64,000 nucleotides of DNA from Maniola hyperantus (taxonomy: Eukaryota; Arthropoda; Insecta; Lepidoptera; Nymphalidae). Of this stretch, positions 1-10,606 are shown piece after piece. The notes under the pieces were generated by a model. That model was not told the origin of the DNA, did not search any database, and saw nothing but the letters and a program-made list of their open reading frames with translations. Where the stretch lies: NCBI RefSeq assembly GCF_902806685.2, contig NC_048545.1, positions 13,973,926 through 14,037,925 on the forward strand, given 5' to 3'. Position 1 is the stretch's first letter. Each line of letters starts with the position of its first letter. The translations under genes and the position numbers were made by a program.

Positions 1-273
1 TTAGAAGTTTATAGGTGGAATAAAGAAACGCATATACATACCTACACTCTGAAAATATTAGACATAATATATCACATTCCTTTTTTTAGCAGTCATAACA
101 TGAATTTTTCGAGAGGCGTCTCCAAAATTTTGCAGATAAGGACATTACGTTGGTCTGTACGAAAGGACTATATTTTTAATTATCCTGCCGCGACATAAAA
201 AATATAATGTTGCCAATTAAAAACCCCATGATCCCTATTCACATTATTCTGTTGTTAACATGCGTCCTTTTCA

Positions 274-701
274 GGATTCCGTACCTCAAAAGGAAAAACG
301 GAACCCTTATAGGATCACTTTGTTGTCTGTCTGTCTGTCTGTCTGTCAAGAAACCTACAGGGTACTTCCCGTTGACCTAGAATCATGAAATTTGGCAGGT
401 AGGTAGGTCTTATATCAGACATTAGGGGAAAAATCTGAAAACCGTGAACTTGTGGTCACATGACAAGAAAAAAAATTAAAATGTGTTTCGAACAAATATT
501 GCTATTTTCGACATTCAAAGTAAGATTGCTATATCAAATGGGGTATCATATGAAAGGGCTTTACCTGTACAGTCTAAAACAGATTTTTATTTATTTTTAT
601 ACATAATAGTTTTGGATTTATCGTACAAAATGTCGATAAAATACGATTGTTGTACGGAACCCTCAGTGGGCGAGTCTGACTCGCACTTGGCCGGTTTTTT
701 T
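274..701 (+). repeat. Dispersed repeat family A, full-length copy
   Basis: Near-complete copy of a ~425-bp repeat. It starts with a short self-complementary block (TTCCGTACC…ACGGAAC), carries a GTCT run, then CCTAGAATCATGAAATTTGG, and ends with a GCGAGTCTGACTCGC palindrome followed by ACTTGGCCGG and a T run. Other copies lie at 23195-23625 (-), 36374-36800 (+), 56284-56707 (-) and 61938-62352 (+), with truncated copies at 10448, 47022 and 54385. Open frames in it are not shared between copies, so it is not read as coding. The class is not certain; the terminal palindrome recalls Helitron-like or foldback elements. Confidence 0.75.
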
Positions 702-1047
702 CGAGTTAGCCTGAGCAGTGTATTTCAATTACGTAATTAACCTTCAGGCTTTTGCTCTCAAGGGTCCCAATTAGGAACTGCGTTTTTGCTTTACATTATC
801 GTCCTTTGTGCGAGGTAGTGTAGCTACTTCGCTCGTCAAAGGAACCCTGAGTGTCACTTAGTTTACGTTGAAGGCGACTTTTTAGTAGTAACCATACTCT
901 ATCCGGGGAAAGAAGTTAGTATGGCGCTCTCTCTGTAATCCCATACAAAATGATAGAGACAAAAATATCAGCGGGCGTTAACCATTTTGAGGCACCAACC
1001 AATCACAAACATGTTTTCAAAGATTACAAGTAGCTTGAGCAAAATCT
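702..1047. other. No gene seen
   Basis: AT-rich sequence between two repeats, without a supported open frame, RNA gene or clear repeat relation to the rest of the window. Confidence 0.5.
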
Positions 1048-1264
1048 AAATATATAAAAGAAAAAGGTGACTAACTGACTGACTGATCTATCAACGTACA
1101 GCTGAAACTACTGGATAGATTGAGCTGAAATTTGGCATGCAGATAGCTATTATTACATTGGCTTCTACTTAGAAGGGATTTTTGAAAATTCAACCACTTA
1201 GGGAGTAAAATAGGGGGTTGAAATTTATGTAATCCACGCGGACGAAGTCGCTAGCATAAGCTAG
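1048..1264 (+). mobile_element. Short Helitron-like element, group H1
   Basis: Non-coding ~217-bp unit. It begins with TATATAAAAG…GGTGAC and a GACT run, passes through a CAGCTGAAACTACTGG block and a GGCATGCAGATAGCTATTA block, and ends with a GC-rich hairpin (ACGCGGACGAAGTCGC) and CTAG followed by T. A 3' hairpin about ten bases before CTAG, then T, is the classic Helitron 3' terminus. This end is shared by about a dozen copies here (13465, 17136, 19022, 39916 plus strand; 11271, 17613, 50758-51727, 61545 minus strand). No Rep/helicase is encoded, so it would be non-autonomous. Confidence 0.65.
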
Positions 1265-1584
1265 TTACTATATAAGATAAGCCTATAATAAAATGTTAAC
1301 TTTCCTATTAATTCCAAGGGTCCACAAAATTATCAGCTGAAAGCCAAACACAATGAGTGGCTACAAACACAATCAAAAAGGGTCAAGCATTAAATAATTA
1401 GCATAATTGAATTCACAGCTCTTATACGGCTAATTTCGAATTAACTTTGCTTGGCACATGAAAATTACTAATTAAAATGTTAATAGTGGTCAAACATTGA
1501 GACTATATAAGGCAGGATGTATAACTTTATAGATATGGTAAATTCATTTAAAAAAAAAATGACTAAAATAAATAAATAAAATTA

Positions 1585-1689
1585 TTGTGCGCCACAAGAC
1601 CATGGCGTGTGGATTGTGGAAGTCACTACAAGAGACGTATATCCAGCAGTGGGCGTCCATCGGTTGATGATGATAATGATGATGATGAA
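1585..1689 (+). mobile_element. RTE-type LINE 3' end fragment
   Basis: Short match to the 3' end of the larger RTE-like copy at 37522-37960: CGTGTGGA…TCACTACAAGAGACGTAT, then a GTGGGCGTCCAT block and a (GATGAT)n tail. Severely 5'-truncated and non-coding. Confidence 0.6.
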
Positions 1690-1820
1690 AATTATTGTAA
1701 CTCTAGCAGATCAACTAGGCTCCGCTTGGGTGAAATTTGACATACCTCTTAATAATATTAACGTTACTTCTGGATAAGTAGGTACCTAGCTTTCTAATGG
1801 TGAAAGAATCATTCAGACAG

Positions 1821-1890
1821 AAAAAATGAGCCAGCCCTTCTGTCACCAGAAGTGAGATGAGGCTATTAATCGCGGTGAAATGTCTAATTA
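1821..1890 (-). mobile_element. Fragment of LINE with RPD-type endonuclease domain
   Basis: On the minus strand this reads the same CACCGCGATTAATAGCCTCATC…GACAGAAGGGCTGGCTC block found in the longer copy at 21346-21896, with a ~10-bp interruption (TCACTT region). It is a short decayed relic of that family. Confidence 0.6.
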
Positions 1891-1921
1891 TTGTTAGCTT
1901 TAAAAGCAAAGCAAACTGTCA

Positions 1922-2012
1922 AATCTGAAGTTACGAAAACACAGCTGAAATGCAGATGTGGCATGAAATAATACATATAGAGGATATATGTATTATTTCA
2001 TGCCACATCTGC
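1922..2012. repeat. Foldback palindrome split by the LTR element
   Basis: The left arm (1922-1978) pairs with 1986-2012, and its outer part pairs with 8486-8511 beyond the LTR retrotransposon. Removing the insertion restores a near-perfect inverted repeat with ~57-bp arms and a tiny loop. The AATCTGAAGTTACGAAAAC outer block and its complement at 8493-8511 show the break clearly. Confidence 0.85.
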
Positions 2013-2016
2013 ATTT
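2013..2016. other. Target-site duplication ATTT (left)
   Basis: ATTT precedes the LTR element and recurs at 8482-8485 immediately after it. The inverted-repeat partner of the empty site contains a single copy, which confirms that this is a 4-bp target duplication. Confidence 0.85.
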
Positions 2017-3339
2017 TGTAAGGGTGGTAAATCGGGCGGAATGGAAATATACCCGGATACGGAATAATCTACCACCTTACAAAGATTAGAGGAAAAAAAT
2101 AATTTACTTACTTGATCTATCTACCTAGTAAAGAATAGAAGCTAGCCGTCGACTCCCTTGTAATGTATATGAGGTGTTATAAATGAAATTTGCTAGATGT
2201 TAGGCAAAATTGTTTTTAATGTAACTTTTACCGGGGTCGCTTAATACATAAGGATGGCTAATAATGCTTAGTTATTCTAGCTTAATGCCAAGACTTAATT
2301 TAGATACATTAGAATGCCTTAGGTAGATAGTACATAAATCTATGTTTTAAATTTAAGATGCCATTGGCATGGAATAGACAATGACACAGTAAAATTCATA
2401 AAATTGTTTCAAAATAAAAGCTCAGTAGTAAAGACAGGGTTCTTACTGTACACATACACTAAGAAGGTTCACTAAACTGTTCCAGGATACAAACATTTGC
2501 TTACTTGTAGGTGCGAAGACTGCAAGGTAGCTGGACGGCATCGGCCAAGCTCCCAAAACTCGATTTAACTTGATTCTTCACAACCGAAATGTTTCATTAC
2601 AAAGATTTTCACCAAGTCTTATCCATAGAATTAAGTTGCCAACGTGAATGTGCAAAAGAAATAAATACGGAAAACGAAAGCAAAAAAAAAAAACGGAAAA
2701 CCGAAAACTAAAAACGGAAACGCAAACGGAAAACGGAAACGGAAACCCTATTGAACTCCTGGCCACCAATGGTTTTCAGGAGTCCACCCACAACCCATTA
2801 TCCTCATTTATTTGGGAAGGTAAAATAACTGGAACATAATTGATGAAACATTGAAATACGTTAGGATGATTAAATTTATAACTATTGTATTTTCCCAGGC
2901 GAAGCCATGGGCGAAAAAGAATGAGATTTTCCTGGAACGAAAAAAATTCGTCTTCACATGTTGACTCCAGAAAAATTCTAAATCTCACCAATCGGTGTTG
3001 CCAGACGCAACCCGAGTGTGGCCGCTCTCATTTAGTTTGATCATGAAGCCAATTCATTTTTGAATATTTGCGGAACCTAAGGATATATTATAAGAACCGT
3101 TTTGTTAATGACTTAACAATAAACAAATGATATTATGGTTTTATTTAATTATTTTGTTTTATTTTTACGACAATTGACAACGAAGCAAACGCCATCTATT
3201 GTGGCTCGAATGAACTCTGAACATCGACCCACGCGTAGTTCTGCACTTTGATGCTAGGTGGCACCAACATACTTTGAACAAAATTGATTTTTATTAAAAG
3301 CGAAACGCTAGTTAGTAGTTCAAAATTTACAACGTCACA
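2017..3339 (-). repeat. LTR, downstream (3') copy
   Basis: A 1,323-bp LTR with TGT…ACA ends. It is long relative to the internal region. It contains an A-rich CGGAAA-like hexamer stretch around 2666-2750. Small open frames inside it occur unchanged in both LTRs and have no recognisable domain, so they are not called genes. Confidence 0.92.
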
Positions 3340-3340
3340 A

Positions 3341-3355
3341 TACTTCCCCTCCTAC
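3341..3355 (-). promoter_or_regulatory. Polypurine tract
   Basis: On the minus strand a purine-rich run (AGGAGGGGAAG) lies immediately before the 3' LTR, the usual position for second-strand priming. Confidence 0.75.
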
Positions 3356-4161
3356 GAAAAGGTTCAACAGGTTGAACCACGCTGCCCTCAGCGTCATCCA
3401 ACAACTACTAACAATTTGCCTGAAACAAACAAACAAAAAAAAACACAGAAGTTACGCGTGAACGCACATCTACTACTAACAAGGAAAATTGTCTAACAAA
3501 ATAAATATACTGAAAACAGTGTAAGGTTTTATACATTATACTTAACTACACAACCCTAACTTCTAAAAAGAATATATACAAAAAAACTTCATGGTGTCTA
3601 AGACACTTGAGTGGAAACATCTTGGCATCATTCTTCAGCTGACTGATAGAATGCGTCTAGGCCTACGGTGGTTCACTCTTTTAAACTACCATCTTAATAT
3701 TTGTTACTCAACAAATACGGAAAACTGGTTGTGAACGGGTCCATCTGATATGGCAACCGTTCTCTATCCCATTCGGAAAAATAAAACCGAATCAAAATCG
3801 GAATATGAGAAAAAAAAACGAAATAACTCTCCTAGAAAATAGATCTCGGAACAGAATCGGAAAAATAACAGAAATGATCCATTATCTAGAAGGAAAACGA
3901 AAACAAAACACAAAACCCCCCCCTTTCGTTATCCCCAAAGTACGATATTTGCATTTTTACTTTCTCAACCGGTTGGTCTACCACAAGCATTCCAATCATC
4001 ACATATTCATCCCTACATACATCCACTACATTCCTCCTCAACTGAACCATGGTAATGTAACTGTTAACTCAGAACATCACTACACTCATACAAATTCCTA
4101 ATTGAATATTGATAACTTAAATATTCAAACAGTTTAGACCAAACTAAGTAATGGCAAATAT
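3356..4161 (-). other. Internal 3' region of the LTR element, non-coding
   Basis: About 800 bp between the pol stop and the polypurine tract. No envelope-like frame is visible on the element's coding strand. A 98-residue frame on the opposite strand (3805-4101) is low-complexity and is not regarded as real. Confidence 0.6.
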
Positions 4162-7092
4162 CTACTTCTTAATATCCTTAATATGCCAAGTGCCTATTGG
4201 GTGGTTGTCAGCTACTCTAACTAGTTCGTAAACCAAAGGTGACAAAACCTTGACAACCCTGCACTTTTCATACTTAGGTGCCAGCTTAGCTGCGAAAAAA
4301 TTTGTAGCGTCGCTTTGTGGATAGGTCTTTTTCCACACTATATCCCCAACAGAATAGCTTGCAGACCTACGCCTTAAGTTGTAATGCGTTGCATACTCTG
4401 CATGAGCCTGAAACAAATTTCTCCTAACCTGACCAAATATGTCCTCCAAAGATCCAAACTTTCCTGCGTATTCCTCCCTTGGAATTCCGGCCTCGTACTC
4501 CTTATCCGTGTCCTTATAGAAGGAACCATTTAAAACCGGTTCTCTAGCGTGGACAAGGAAGAACGGGGAGAATCCAGTGGATTCATTAACCGCACTGTTT
4601 ATGGCGAACTGGACCTTGTACAGGTTTTCGTCCCAGGACCTGTGGTTATCTTTCACAAAAGCGGCTACAGCAGTCATAACAACCTTATTGTACCTCTCAA
4701 CAAGGTTAACTTGCGGAGTGTACAGTGGTGTGTAGTGTAATTTCGGAATATTATAACGCTTAATGAGATTACGGAATTCAGATCCTGTAAATTGGGACCC
4801 ATTGTCCACAATCACAGTCTCTGGAACACTATGGTTCAAAAATACAAAATTCTCTAGCGCTTTAACAACAGCGGCACCTGTGGCACGCCGTAACGGAAAC
4901 AACATTGTATATTTCGAAAAACAACACGTCACCACAAAAAGAAATGTAAATCCTGATTTAGACCTAGGCAAAGGTCCGACTAAATCAGCCGAAATGACCT
5001 GAAAAGGTCTCTCGCAGACTTTAGGCTTCCCAAGCAGACCTGGAGTGGCTGATGTCGTGTGTTTATACGCAGAGCAAGTATCACAATTCTTAACGTACTC
5101 AACCACGTCCTTATACATACCACGCCAAAAATATCTGAGGGATAATCTGCGATGAGTTTTGAACACACCAAAATGACCTGCAGTTGCGTCTGCATGGTTT
5201 TGTTGCATAATTCTAAGGATGTCGTTCTTGTGGACTACCTCTTTCCAGTCGAACTCACTGAGAAGCTGGTATTTACATTTACTGTAACGATATAGTTTAT
5301 CGTTCAAAATACAAAAATTCGGAAAATTTGCTGGATTGATTTTACAGCCATTAAATGTTTTGTCATACCAGTCATCTACCAAAACTTGTTGACTAGAGTT
5401 ATCATCACGATCACCAACTACATCTACGTGTATGAGTCTCGACAAGGTATCCGGAACTACATTATCACAACCCTTCCTATGTTCGATAACAAAATTATAC
5501 TGTGATAATCTACAACCCCATCTGGCGAGTCGTCCTGAGGGATTTTCTAAATTTAAGAACCACTTTAGGGACGCATGGTCTGTGATAATTGTGACTGGCT
5601 TGGAACCAAAATAAGCCTGAAATTTCTCCACTGCAAAAATCACAGCTAGAGCCTCGCGTTCCGTCGCGCTGTAATTCCTTTCGTTTTTATTTAGGCTCCT
5701 ACTGACATACGCAATGGGATGATCGCAACCATCGGTTTCTTGCGTTAGCATACCGCCAACACCATATGCAGAAGCATCACAATGTATTTTGAATGGTTTT
5801 TCAAAATTCGGTACCGCAAGAACAGGTGCGGTTACCAACGCATTCTTCAATGTATTAAATGCTACCTCTGCCTGTTCGCTCCACTCAAATTTAGGTGCGT
5901 TCTTTCCTTTACTCGTTAGTCTATTGAGTGGTGCAGCGATGGTTGAAAAATTCCTAATAAAGCGCCTGTACCAAGAACAAGTGCCTAGGAAAATCTTTAC
6001 CTCCTGTGCAGTTTTTGGGGTCGGAAAGTTCAAAACTGCGGCAACTTTTCCAGGATCTGTGCGTAAACCAAATTCATCCACTATATACCCTAAATATTTC
6101 AAAGAGTTTCGAAAAAAATTACATTTATCAAAATTTATGGATAGTTGAGCCATTTTTAGTTTATCCAGAACTCTGTTTAATAAAATTAAATGGGTTTCAA
6201 AATCAGCAGAACAAATAACAATATCATCTATATAACAAAATACTATTCCATTTTCAATATCACTACAAAAATTTTGATTAAATAACTGGTCCATTAACCT
6301 CTGCTGTCGTGCTGGTGCACCGCATAGGCCAAACGGCATGACTTTAAATTTGAATAACCCTCTACCAGGAACTGTAAAACTGGTTTTTTCCTGAGAGTCG
6401 TTAGCTAACGGAATTTGCCAGAAACTTGAACTTAAATCAATCGATGATAAAAACCTTGCCTCTTTCAAGCTATCTAGAATTTGTGGAATGTACGGTATTG
6501 AGTATGAATCCCCCTTTGTCACTGAATTTAATTTCCTGCAATCTAGGCAAAATCTCCAGTCTCCATTTGCCTTTTTCACTAAAATTGCTGGGTTATTCCA
6601 AGGGCTTTCACTCGGAGTAACTACGTCCATTTCCAGCATCCTATCTAACTCTTTACTTAAAGCTTCCTTCTTTTCGGGAGAAAGTGGATATTGTTTTATT
6701 TTTATTGGCAAGGCATCACCGGTGTCAATAACATGTTCAATTAATTTTGTTCTACCCAATCCAATTTTCTCTGAAGAAATATCTAAAAATTTATTTACTA
6801 CAGACTGGGCTAATTCTTTCTGTTGAGATGATAAGTTTTCAAAAGAAGTGATGGTATGAATTTGTTTATTATCAATCGCACAAATATTGTAAAATTGAGA
6901 AGGTGCCTTAATTAATTCTAAATTATCAAAAATGCCAGGGGCTAACTGAAATGTTTTCCAAAAGTCACAGCCAAAAATAACATCCGCTATTATAGAGGGT
7001 ACTACAAAAAATTTTATTATGTGAGTTACGGAATTATAAGTAATCGGAATAAACATATAACCCATGCAATCAAGTTTGTCTCCATTTGCCAC
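4162..7092 (-). CDS. pol: Retrotransposon Pol polyprotein (RT, RNase H, integrase), N-terminally truncated
   Basis: A 976-codon frame. Residues 1-50 resemble the C-terminal half of a retropepsin (…DVIFGCDFW…); its catalytic Asp motif is absent because the region before it is deleted. Reverse transcriptase spans about 135-345, with Asp219 (SIDL) and the YIDD box at 287-290. RNase H follows (about 430-555), with Asp439, Glu480, Asp505 and Asp548 as likely active residues. The integrase zinc-binding HHCC is at His633, His640, Cys670, Cys673. The DDE core is Asp703, Asp763, Glu799, with 35 residues between the last two. The C-terminal basic stretch and GPY/F-like end reach residue 976. The listed start codon is GTG; the frame is open further upstream to a stop in the leader, and the first ATG falls near residue 10. 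Translation therefore probably depended on a lost gag-pro part. No internal stop or frameshift. Confidence 0.93.
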   Translation of the reverse strand: MANGDKLDCMGYMFIPITYNSVTHIIKFFVVPSIIADVIFGCDFWKTFQLAPGIFDNLELIKAPSQFYNICAIDNKQIHTITSFENLSSQQKELAQSVVNKFLDISSEKIGLGRTKLIEHVIDTGDALPIKIKQYPLSPEKKEALSKELDRMLEMDVVTPSESPWNNPAILVKKANGDWRFCLDCRKLNSVTKGDSYSIPYIPQILDSLKEARFLSSIDLSSSFWQIPLANDSQEKTSFTVPGRGLFKFKVMPFGLCGAPARQQRLMDQLFNQNFCSDIENGIVFCYIDDIVICSADFETHLILLNRVLDKLKMAQLSINFDKCNFFRNSLKYLGYIVDEFGLRTDPGKVAAVLNFPTPKTAQEVKIFLGTCSWYRRFIRNFSTIAAPLNRLTSKGKNAPKFEWSEQAEVAFNTLKNALVTAPVLAVPNFEKPFKIHCDASAYGVGGMLTQETDGCDHPIAYVSRSLNKNERNYSATEREALAVIFAVEKFQAYFGSKPVTIITDHASLKWFLNLENPSGRLARWGCRLSQYNFVIEHRKGCDNVVPDTLSRLIHVDVVGDRDDNSSQQVLVDDWYDKTFNGCKINPANFPNFCILNDKLYRYSKCKYQLLSEFDWKEVVHKNDILRIMQQNHADATAGHFGVFKTHRRLSLRYFWRGMYKDVVEYVKNCDTCSAYKHTTSATPGLLGKPKVCERPFQVISADLVGPLPRSKSGFTFLFVVTCCFSKYTMLFPLRRATGAAVVKALENFVFLNHSVPETVIVDNGSQFTGSEFRNLIKRYNIPKLHYTPLYTPQVNLVERYNKVVMTAVAAFVKDNHRSWDENLYKVQFAINSAVNESTGFSPFFLVHAREPVLNGSFYKDTDKEYEAGIPREEYAGKFGSLEDIFGQVRRNLFQAHAEYATHYNLRRRSASYSVGDIVWKKTYPQSDATNFFAAKLAPKYEKCRVVKVLSPLVYELVRVADNHPIGTWHIKDIKK

Positions 7093-7138
7093 TGATTTTA
7101 CGAAAACAAATAAACAACTATGTTACAAGTGCGGCAAG

Positions 7139-7156
7139 GTCCCTGTTCGGGCGCCA
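7139..7156 (-). promoter_or_regulatory. Primer-binding site, tRNA-Lys type
   Basis: Minus strand TGGCGCCCGAACAGGGAC, two bases inside the 5' LTR. This 18-mer complements the 3' end of tRNA-Lys (the same site as in many retroviruses). It fixes both the orientation and the LTR boundary. Confidence 0.92.
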
Positions 7157-7158
7157 TT

Positions 7159-8481
7159 TGTAAGGGTGGTAAATCGGGCGGAATGGAAATATACCCGGAT
7201 ACGGAATAATCTACCACCTTACAAAGATTAGAGGAAAAAAATAATTTACTTACTTGATCTATCTACCTAGTAAAGAATAGAAGCTAGCCGTCGACTCCCT
7301 TGTAATGTATATGAGGTGTTATAAATGAAATTTGCTAGATGTTAGGCAAAATTGTTTTTAATGTAACTTTTACCGGGGTCGCTTAATACATAAGGATGGC
7401 TAATAATGCTTAGTTATTCTAGCTTAATGCCAAGACTTAATTTAGATACATTAGAATGCCTTAGGTAGATAGTACATAAATCTATGTTTTAAATTTAAGA
7501 TGCCATTGGCATGGAATAGACAATGACACAGTAAAATTCATAAAATTGTTTCAAAATAAAAGCTCAGTAGTAAAGACAGGGTTCTTACTGTACACATACA
7601 CTAAGAAGGTTCACTAAACTGTTCCAGGATACAAACATTTGCTTACTTGTAGGTGCGAAGACTGCAAGGTAGCTGGACGGCATCGGCCAAGCTCCCAAAA
7701 CTCGATTTAACTTGATTCTTCACAACCGAAATGTTTCATTACAAAGATTTTCACCAAGTCTTATCCATAGAATTAAGTTGCCAACGTGAATGTGCAAAAG
7801 AAATAAATACGGAAAACGAAAGCAAAAAAAAAAAACGGAAAACCGAAAACTAAAAACGGAAACGCAAACGGAAAACGGAAACGGAAACCCTATTGAACTC
7901 CTGGCCACCAATGGTTTTCAGGAGTCCACCCACAACCCATTATCCTCATTTATTTGGGAAGGTAAAATAACTGGAACATAATTGATGAAACATTGAAATA
8001 CGTTAGGATGATTAAATTTATAACTATTGTATTTTCCCAGGCGAAGCCATGGGCGAAAAAGAATGAGATTTTCCTGGAACGAAAAAAATTCGTCTTCACA
8101 TGTTGACTCCAGAAAAATTCTAAATCTCACCAATCGGTGTTGCCAGACGCAACCCGAGTGTGGCCGCTCTCATTTAGTTTGATCATGAAGCCAATTCATT
8201 TTTGAATATTTGCGGAACCTAAGGATATATTATAAGAACCGTTTTGTTAATGACTTAACAATAAACAAATGATATTATGGTTTTATTTAATTATTTTGTT
8301 TTATTTTTACGACAATTGACAACGAAGCAAACGCCATCTATTGTGGCTCGAATGAACTCTGAACATCGACCCACGCGTAGTTCTGCACTTTGATGCTAGG
8401 TGGCACCAACATACTTTGAACAAAATTGATTTTTATTAAAAGCGAAACGCTAGTTAGTAGTTCAAAATTTACAACGTCACA
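7159..8481 (-). repeat. LTR, upstream (5') copy
   Basis: Copy of 2017-3339 at a constant offset of 5,142 bp; no mismatch noticed on line-by-line reading. It is followed by the ATTT duplication at 8482-8485 and then by the second arm of the broken palindrome. Confidence 0.92.
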
Positions 8482-8608
8482 ATTTCAGCTGTGTTTTCGT
8501 AACTTCAGATTCTTTTATCTTATAAAACCAGGAGTTGGAAACCAATCTGCAACGTGGCATTTATTTTACAGCTATACCAAAACGCTTCCACTTCGCAATC
8601 ACGCGTAT

Positions 8609-8811
8609 CTTTTTTTTTTATTTTTTATTCAGATACAAGTTAGCCCTTGACTGCAATCTCACCTGGTGGTAAGTGATGATGCAGTCTAAGATGATAGCGG
8701 GCTAACCTGGAAGGGGTATGGCAGTTTTTATTAAACCCATACCCCTTTGGTTTCTACACGGCATCGTACCGGAACGCTAAATCGCTTGGCGGCACGGCTT
8801 TGCCGGTAATC
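8609..8811 (-). mobile_element. SINE family B, 5'-truncated
   Basis: Minus-strand copy of the SINE at 22540-22871. It starts from the A-rich tail (TTTTTTATTCAGATACAAG on the plus strand) and extends to the CACGGCTTTGCCGGTA block. The tRNA-like head is missing. Confidence 0.85.
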
Positions 8812-8877
8812 TATAGGTAATTTGATTAAAAATTGATAATTATTTTGCTAACTGATTCATCCAGGAAAAGACGTAGA

Positions 8878-8921
8878 CAGCCAGTATTTTTGGCACCAGT
8901 CCACGCGGGCATAATATAAAA
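8878..8921 (+). mobile_element. Small fragment of RPD-endonuclease LINE
   Basis: A ~44-bp match to the GCCAGTATT…GGCACCA…CCACGCGG segment near the 3' end of the LINE at 21346-21896. Confidence 0.4.
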
Positions 8922-9286
8922 ATATCCTATTTCAAAGTAACACGGGTTACAAGATATTTTGTCGCTAAATCGAGCCCATGTAACCACATGGCTCTAGCAA
9001 TTCTAATAATTATCAAAAGTTCTAAAGTAATATTCCTTGAAATAAATGCCGTAAATAAGTTACATTTTATAAGTTAACTACATTTCCTTGGGACCCTGGA
9101 TATGTTTTCCCGCGTCAAAGTTAGTTTCCTCGTTGAATAAGTTATAAGAGTTATATGAACTCTGAATGTGACTTGATTGACGTTTTGTTACAAGTTCCAA
9201 GTCGTAATTTTATTTGGACAAAATATTATATGTCGGTAATAAGGGCCTGTGCAGACGAGGGCATCTAGATACAATTTCTTTGTTAA

Positions 9287-9462
9287 CTAGCTTATGCCCG
9301 CGACTTCATCCGTGTGGATTTAGTTTGTAAAATCCCGTCGGAACTCTTTGATTTACCGGGATGAAAAGTAGCCATTGTCACTCTCCAGGTTTTCAACTAT
9401 ATCCATGCAAAAAATCACGTTGATCCGTTGCTCCGTTGCGGCGTAATTGAAGGACAAACGCG
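9287..9462 (-). mobile_element. Helitron-like element, group B
   Basis: Begins on the plus strand with CTAGCTTATGCCCGCGACTT, the complement of the shared hairpin-CTAG 3' end. It continues through CCCGTCGGAACTCTTTGATT, a TAGCC…TGTCACTCTCCAG block, and CGTTGCTCCGTTGCGGCGT…GAAGGACAAAC. Group B differs from H1 in its body but has the same end. Other copies: 16625, 22100, 24396, 48425, 55152, 56734 and 57801. Confidence 0.65.
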
Positions 9463-10447
9463 CGCTAACCTGGTGCGGGATAGCACGGGTGACGTGCATC
9501 CCTCCACCTCATACTCCGATTGCTATCACGACCTGTCCCGTACTATACCTACCTATCTATCACCAATACGGTATTTGACAACTAGTCAAATCAGTAACTT
9601 TTAATCAAACGTCAAAACGCGCGCTTAGTATTCGAGATTCTATGAAATAGCGGTATATGACGTCACAATCATTTGACGTCCTTTTTTTAATTTAATCGAT
9701 AATTTAAAATGGTTATCACACATAAAACTAATAAAGGCCGTAGATATTATGTATTTTCTAAGACCCTCTATTTAATAATCACTGAGAAATCAATTATTTT
9801 TGATGTAGTCAATTAAAAAACCATTTAAAATAGTTGCCAAAACAATTAATAATAAACGATGTGGCGTTCCATTATAAAACCATTACCTTAATGGCTTAAA
9901 AAAGAAAGTGCTTTAGGATAAATGAGACCAAAACAGTCCACGGCTAATTATAAATGAATTTTAAACTTTAGGGTATTTAAAAATGTTGTTGAAAACTCCC
10001 AAAGTGTATCTAATAAGCAATTTATCATTGTTCAAACAATTTTATCTACTATCTAAGAGTTCTAAGACAGGTACCTATAACATTGACTGACTGACTAATT
10101 ATTGGTCTATCAACGCATAGGAATTTGGAATTTCGACAATAGTTTCCTCTAAGATTATGGAAAATACAGCTTTCCTTCATGACGTAGTCAGTAGTTACCA
10201 CAGAATACATTTACTGATATAGTCACTCACTAATAAAGGATTTCTCTGCTTCTAAAGGAATTAAATTTTACTCAAATCAAAATAATTGGTATTTGCGCAT
10301 TCGGATGAATATGAGGAAACTCATATTCCACCATTTTTTGTAAATTCGTGTGTAATAAAAGTTTGTATGAAGGTATGCAGTACTTGAAGATGTATTCAGC
10401 TTATATTAAGAAGACCACAGATTTTTTAAGAGGACAGACGTTTTAAG
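9463..10447. other. No gene seen
   Basis: AT-rich DNA with no supported coding frame. Near 10080 a short GACT run and a TATCAACGCA piece suggest a decayed H1 repeat. Confidence 0.5.
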
Positions 10448-10606
10448 ATTTTTTCCCTAATGTCTGCTATAAGACCTACCTACCTGCCAAATTTCATGAT
10501 TCTAGGTCAACGGGAAGTACCCTGTAGGTTTCTTGACAGACAGACAGACAACAAAGTGATCCTATGAGGGTTTCATTTTCTCCTTTTGAGGTACGGAACC
10601 CTTAAA
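10448..10606 (-). repeat. Dispersed repeat family A, truncated
   Basis: Carries the CTAGGTCAACGGGAAGTACC, GACAGACA run and GGTACGGAACCCTT end of family A; the rest is absent. Confidence 0.75.

Larger units (their letters stand above)
2017..8481 (-). mobile_element. Ty3/gypsy-type LTR retrotransposon, gag-less, recent insertion
   Basis: A 6,465-bp element with direct LTRs at 2017-3339 and 7159-8481, ATTT target duplications, a primer site complementary to tRNA-Lys, a polypurine tract and one long pol frame, all oriented on the minus strand. No difference between the LTRs was noticed and their spacing (5,142 bp) is constant at both ends, so the insertion is young. Only ~66 bp separate the 5' LTR from the first readable pol codon, so gag and the catalytic N-terminus of the protease are missing. 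It would need Gag and protease from elsewhere. Domain order (RT, RNase H, integrase) is that of Ty3/gypsy (Metaviridae). Confidence 0.93.

Noticed and set aside
483..740. 85-codon frame
   Set aside because: Lies in repeat family A; not conserved in other full-length copies.
2578..2769. Phe-rich 63-codon frame in the LTR (repeated at 7720-7911)
   Set aside because: Comes from the CGGAAA-type simple repeat; duplicated only because it is in both LTRs.
3805..4101. 98-codon plus-strand frame inside the LTR element
   Set aside because: Antisense to the element, low complexity, no relation to any domain; the pol strand is clearly minus.
5789..6148. 119-codon plus-strand frame within pol
   Set aside because: Shadow of the pol frame on the opposite strand.
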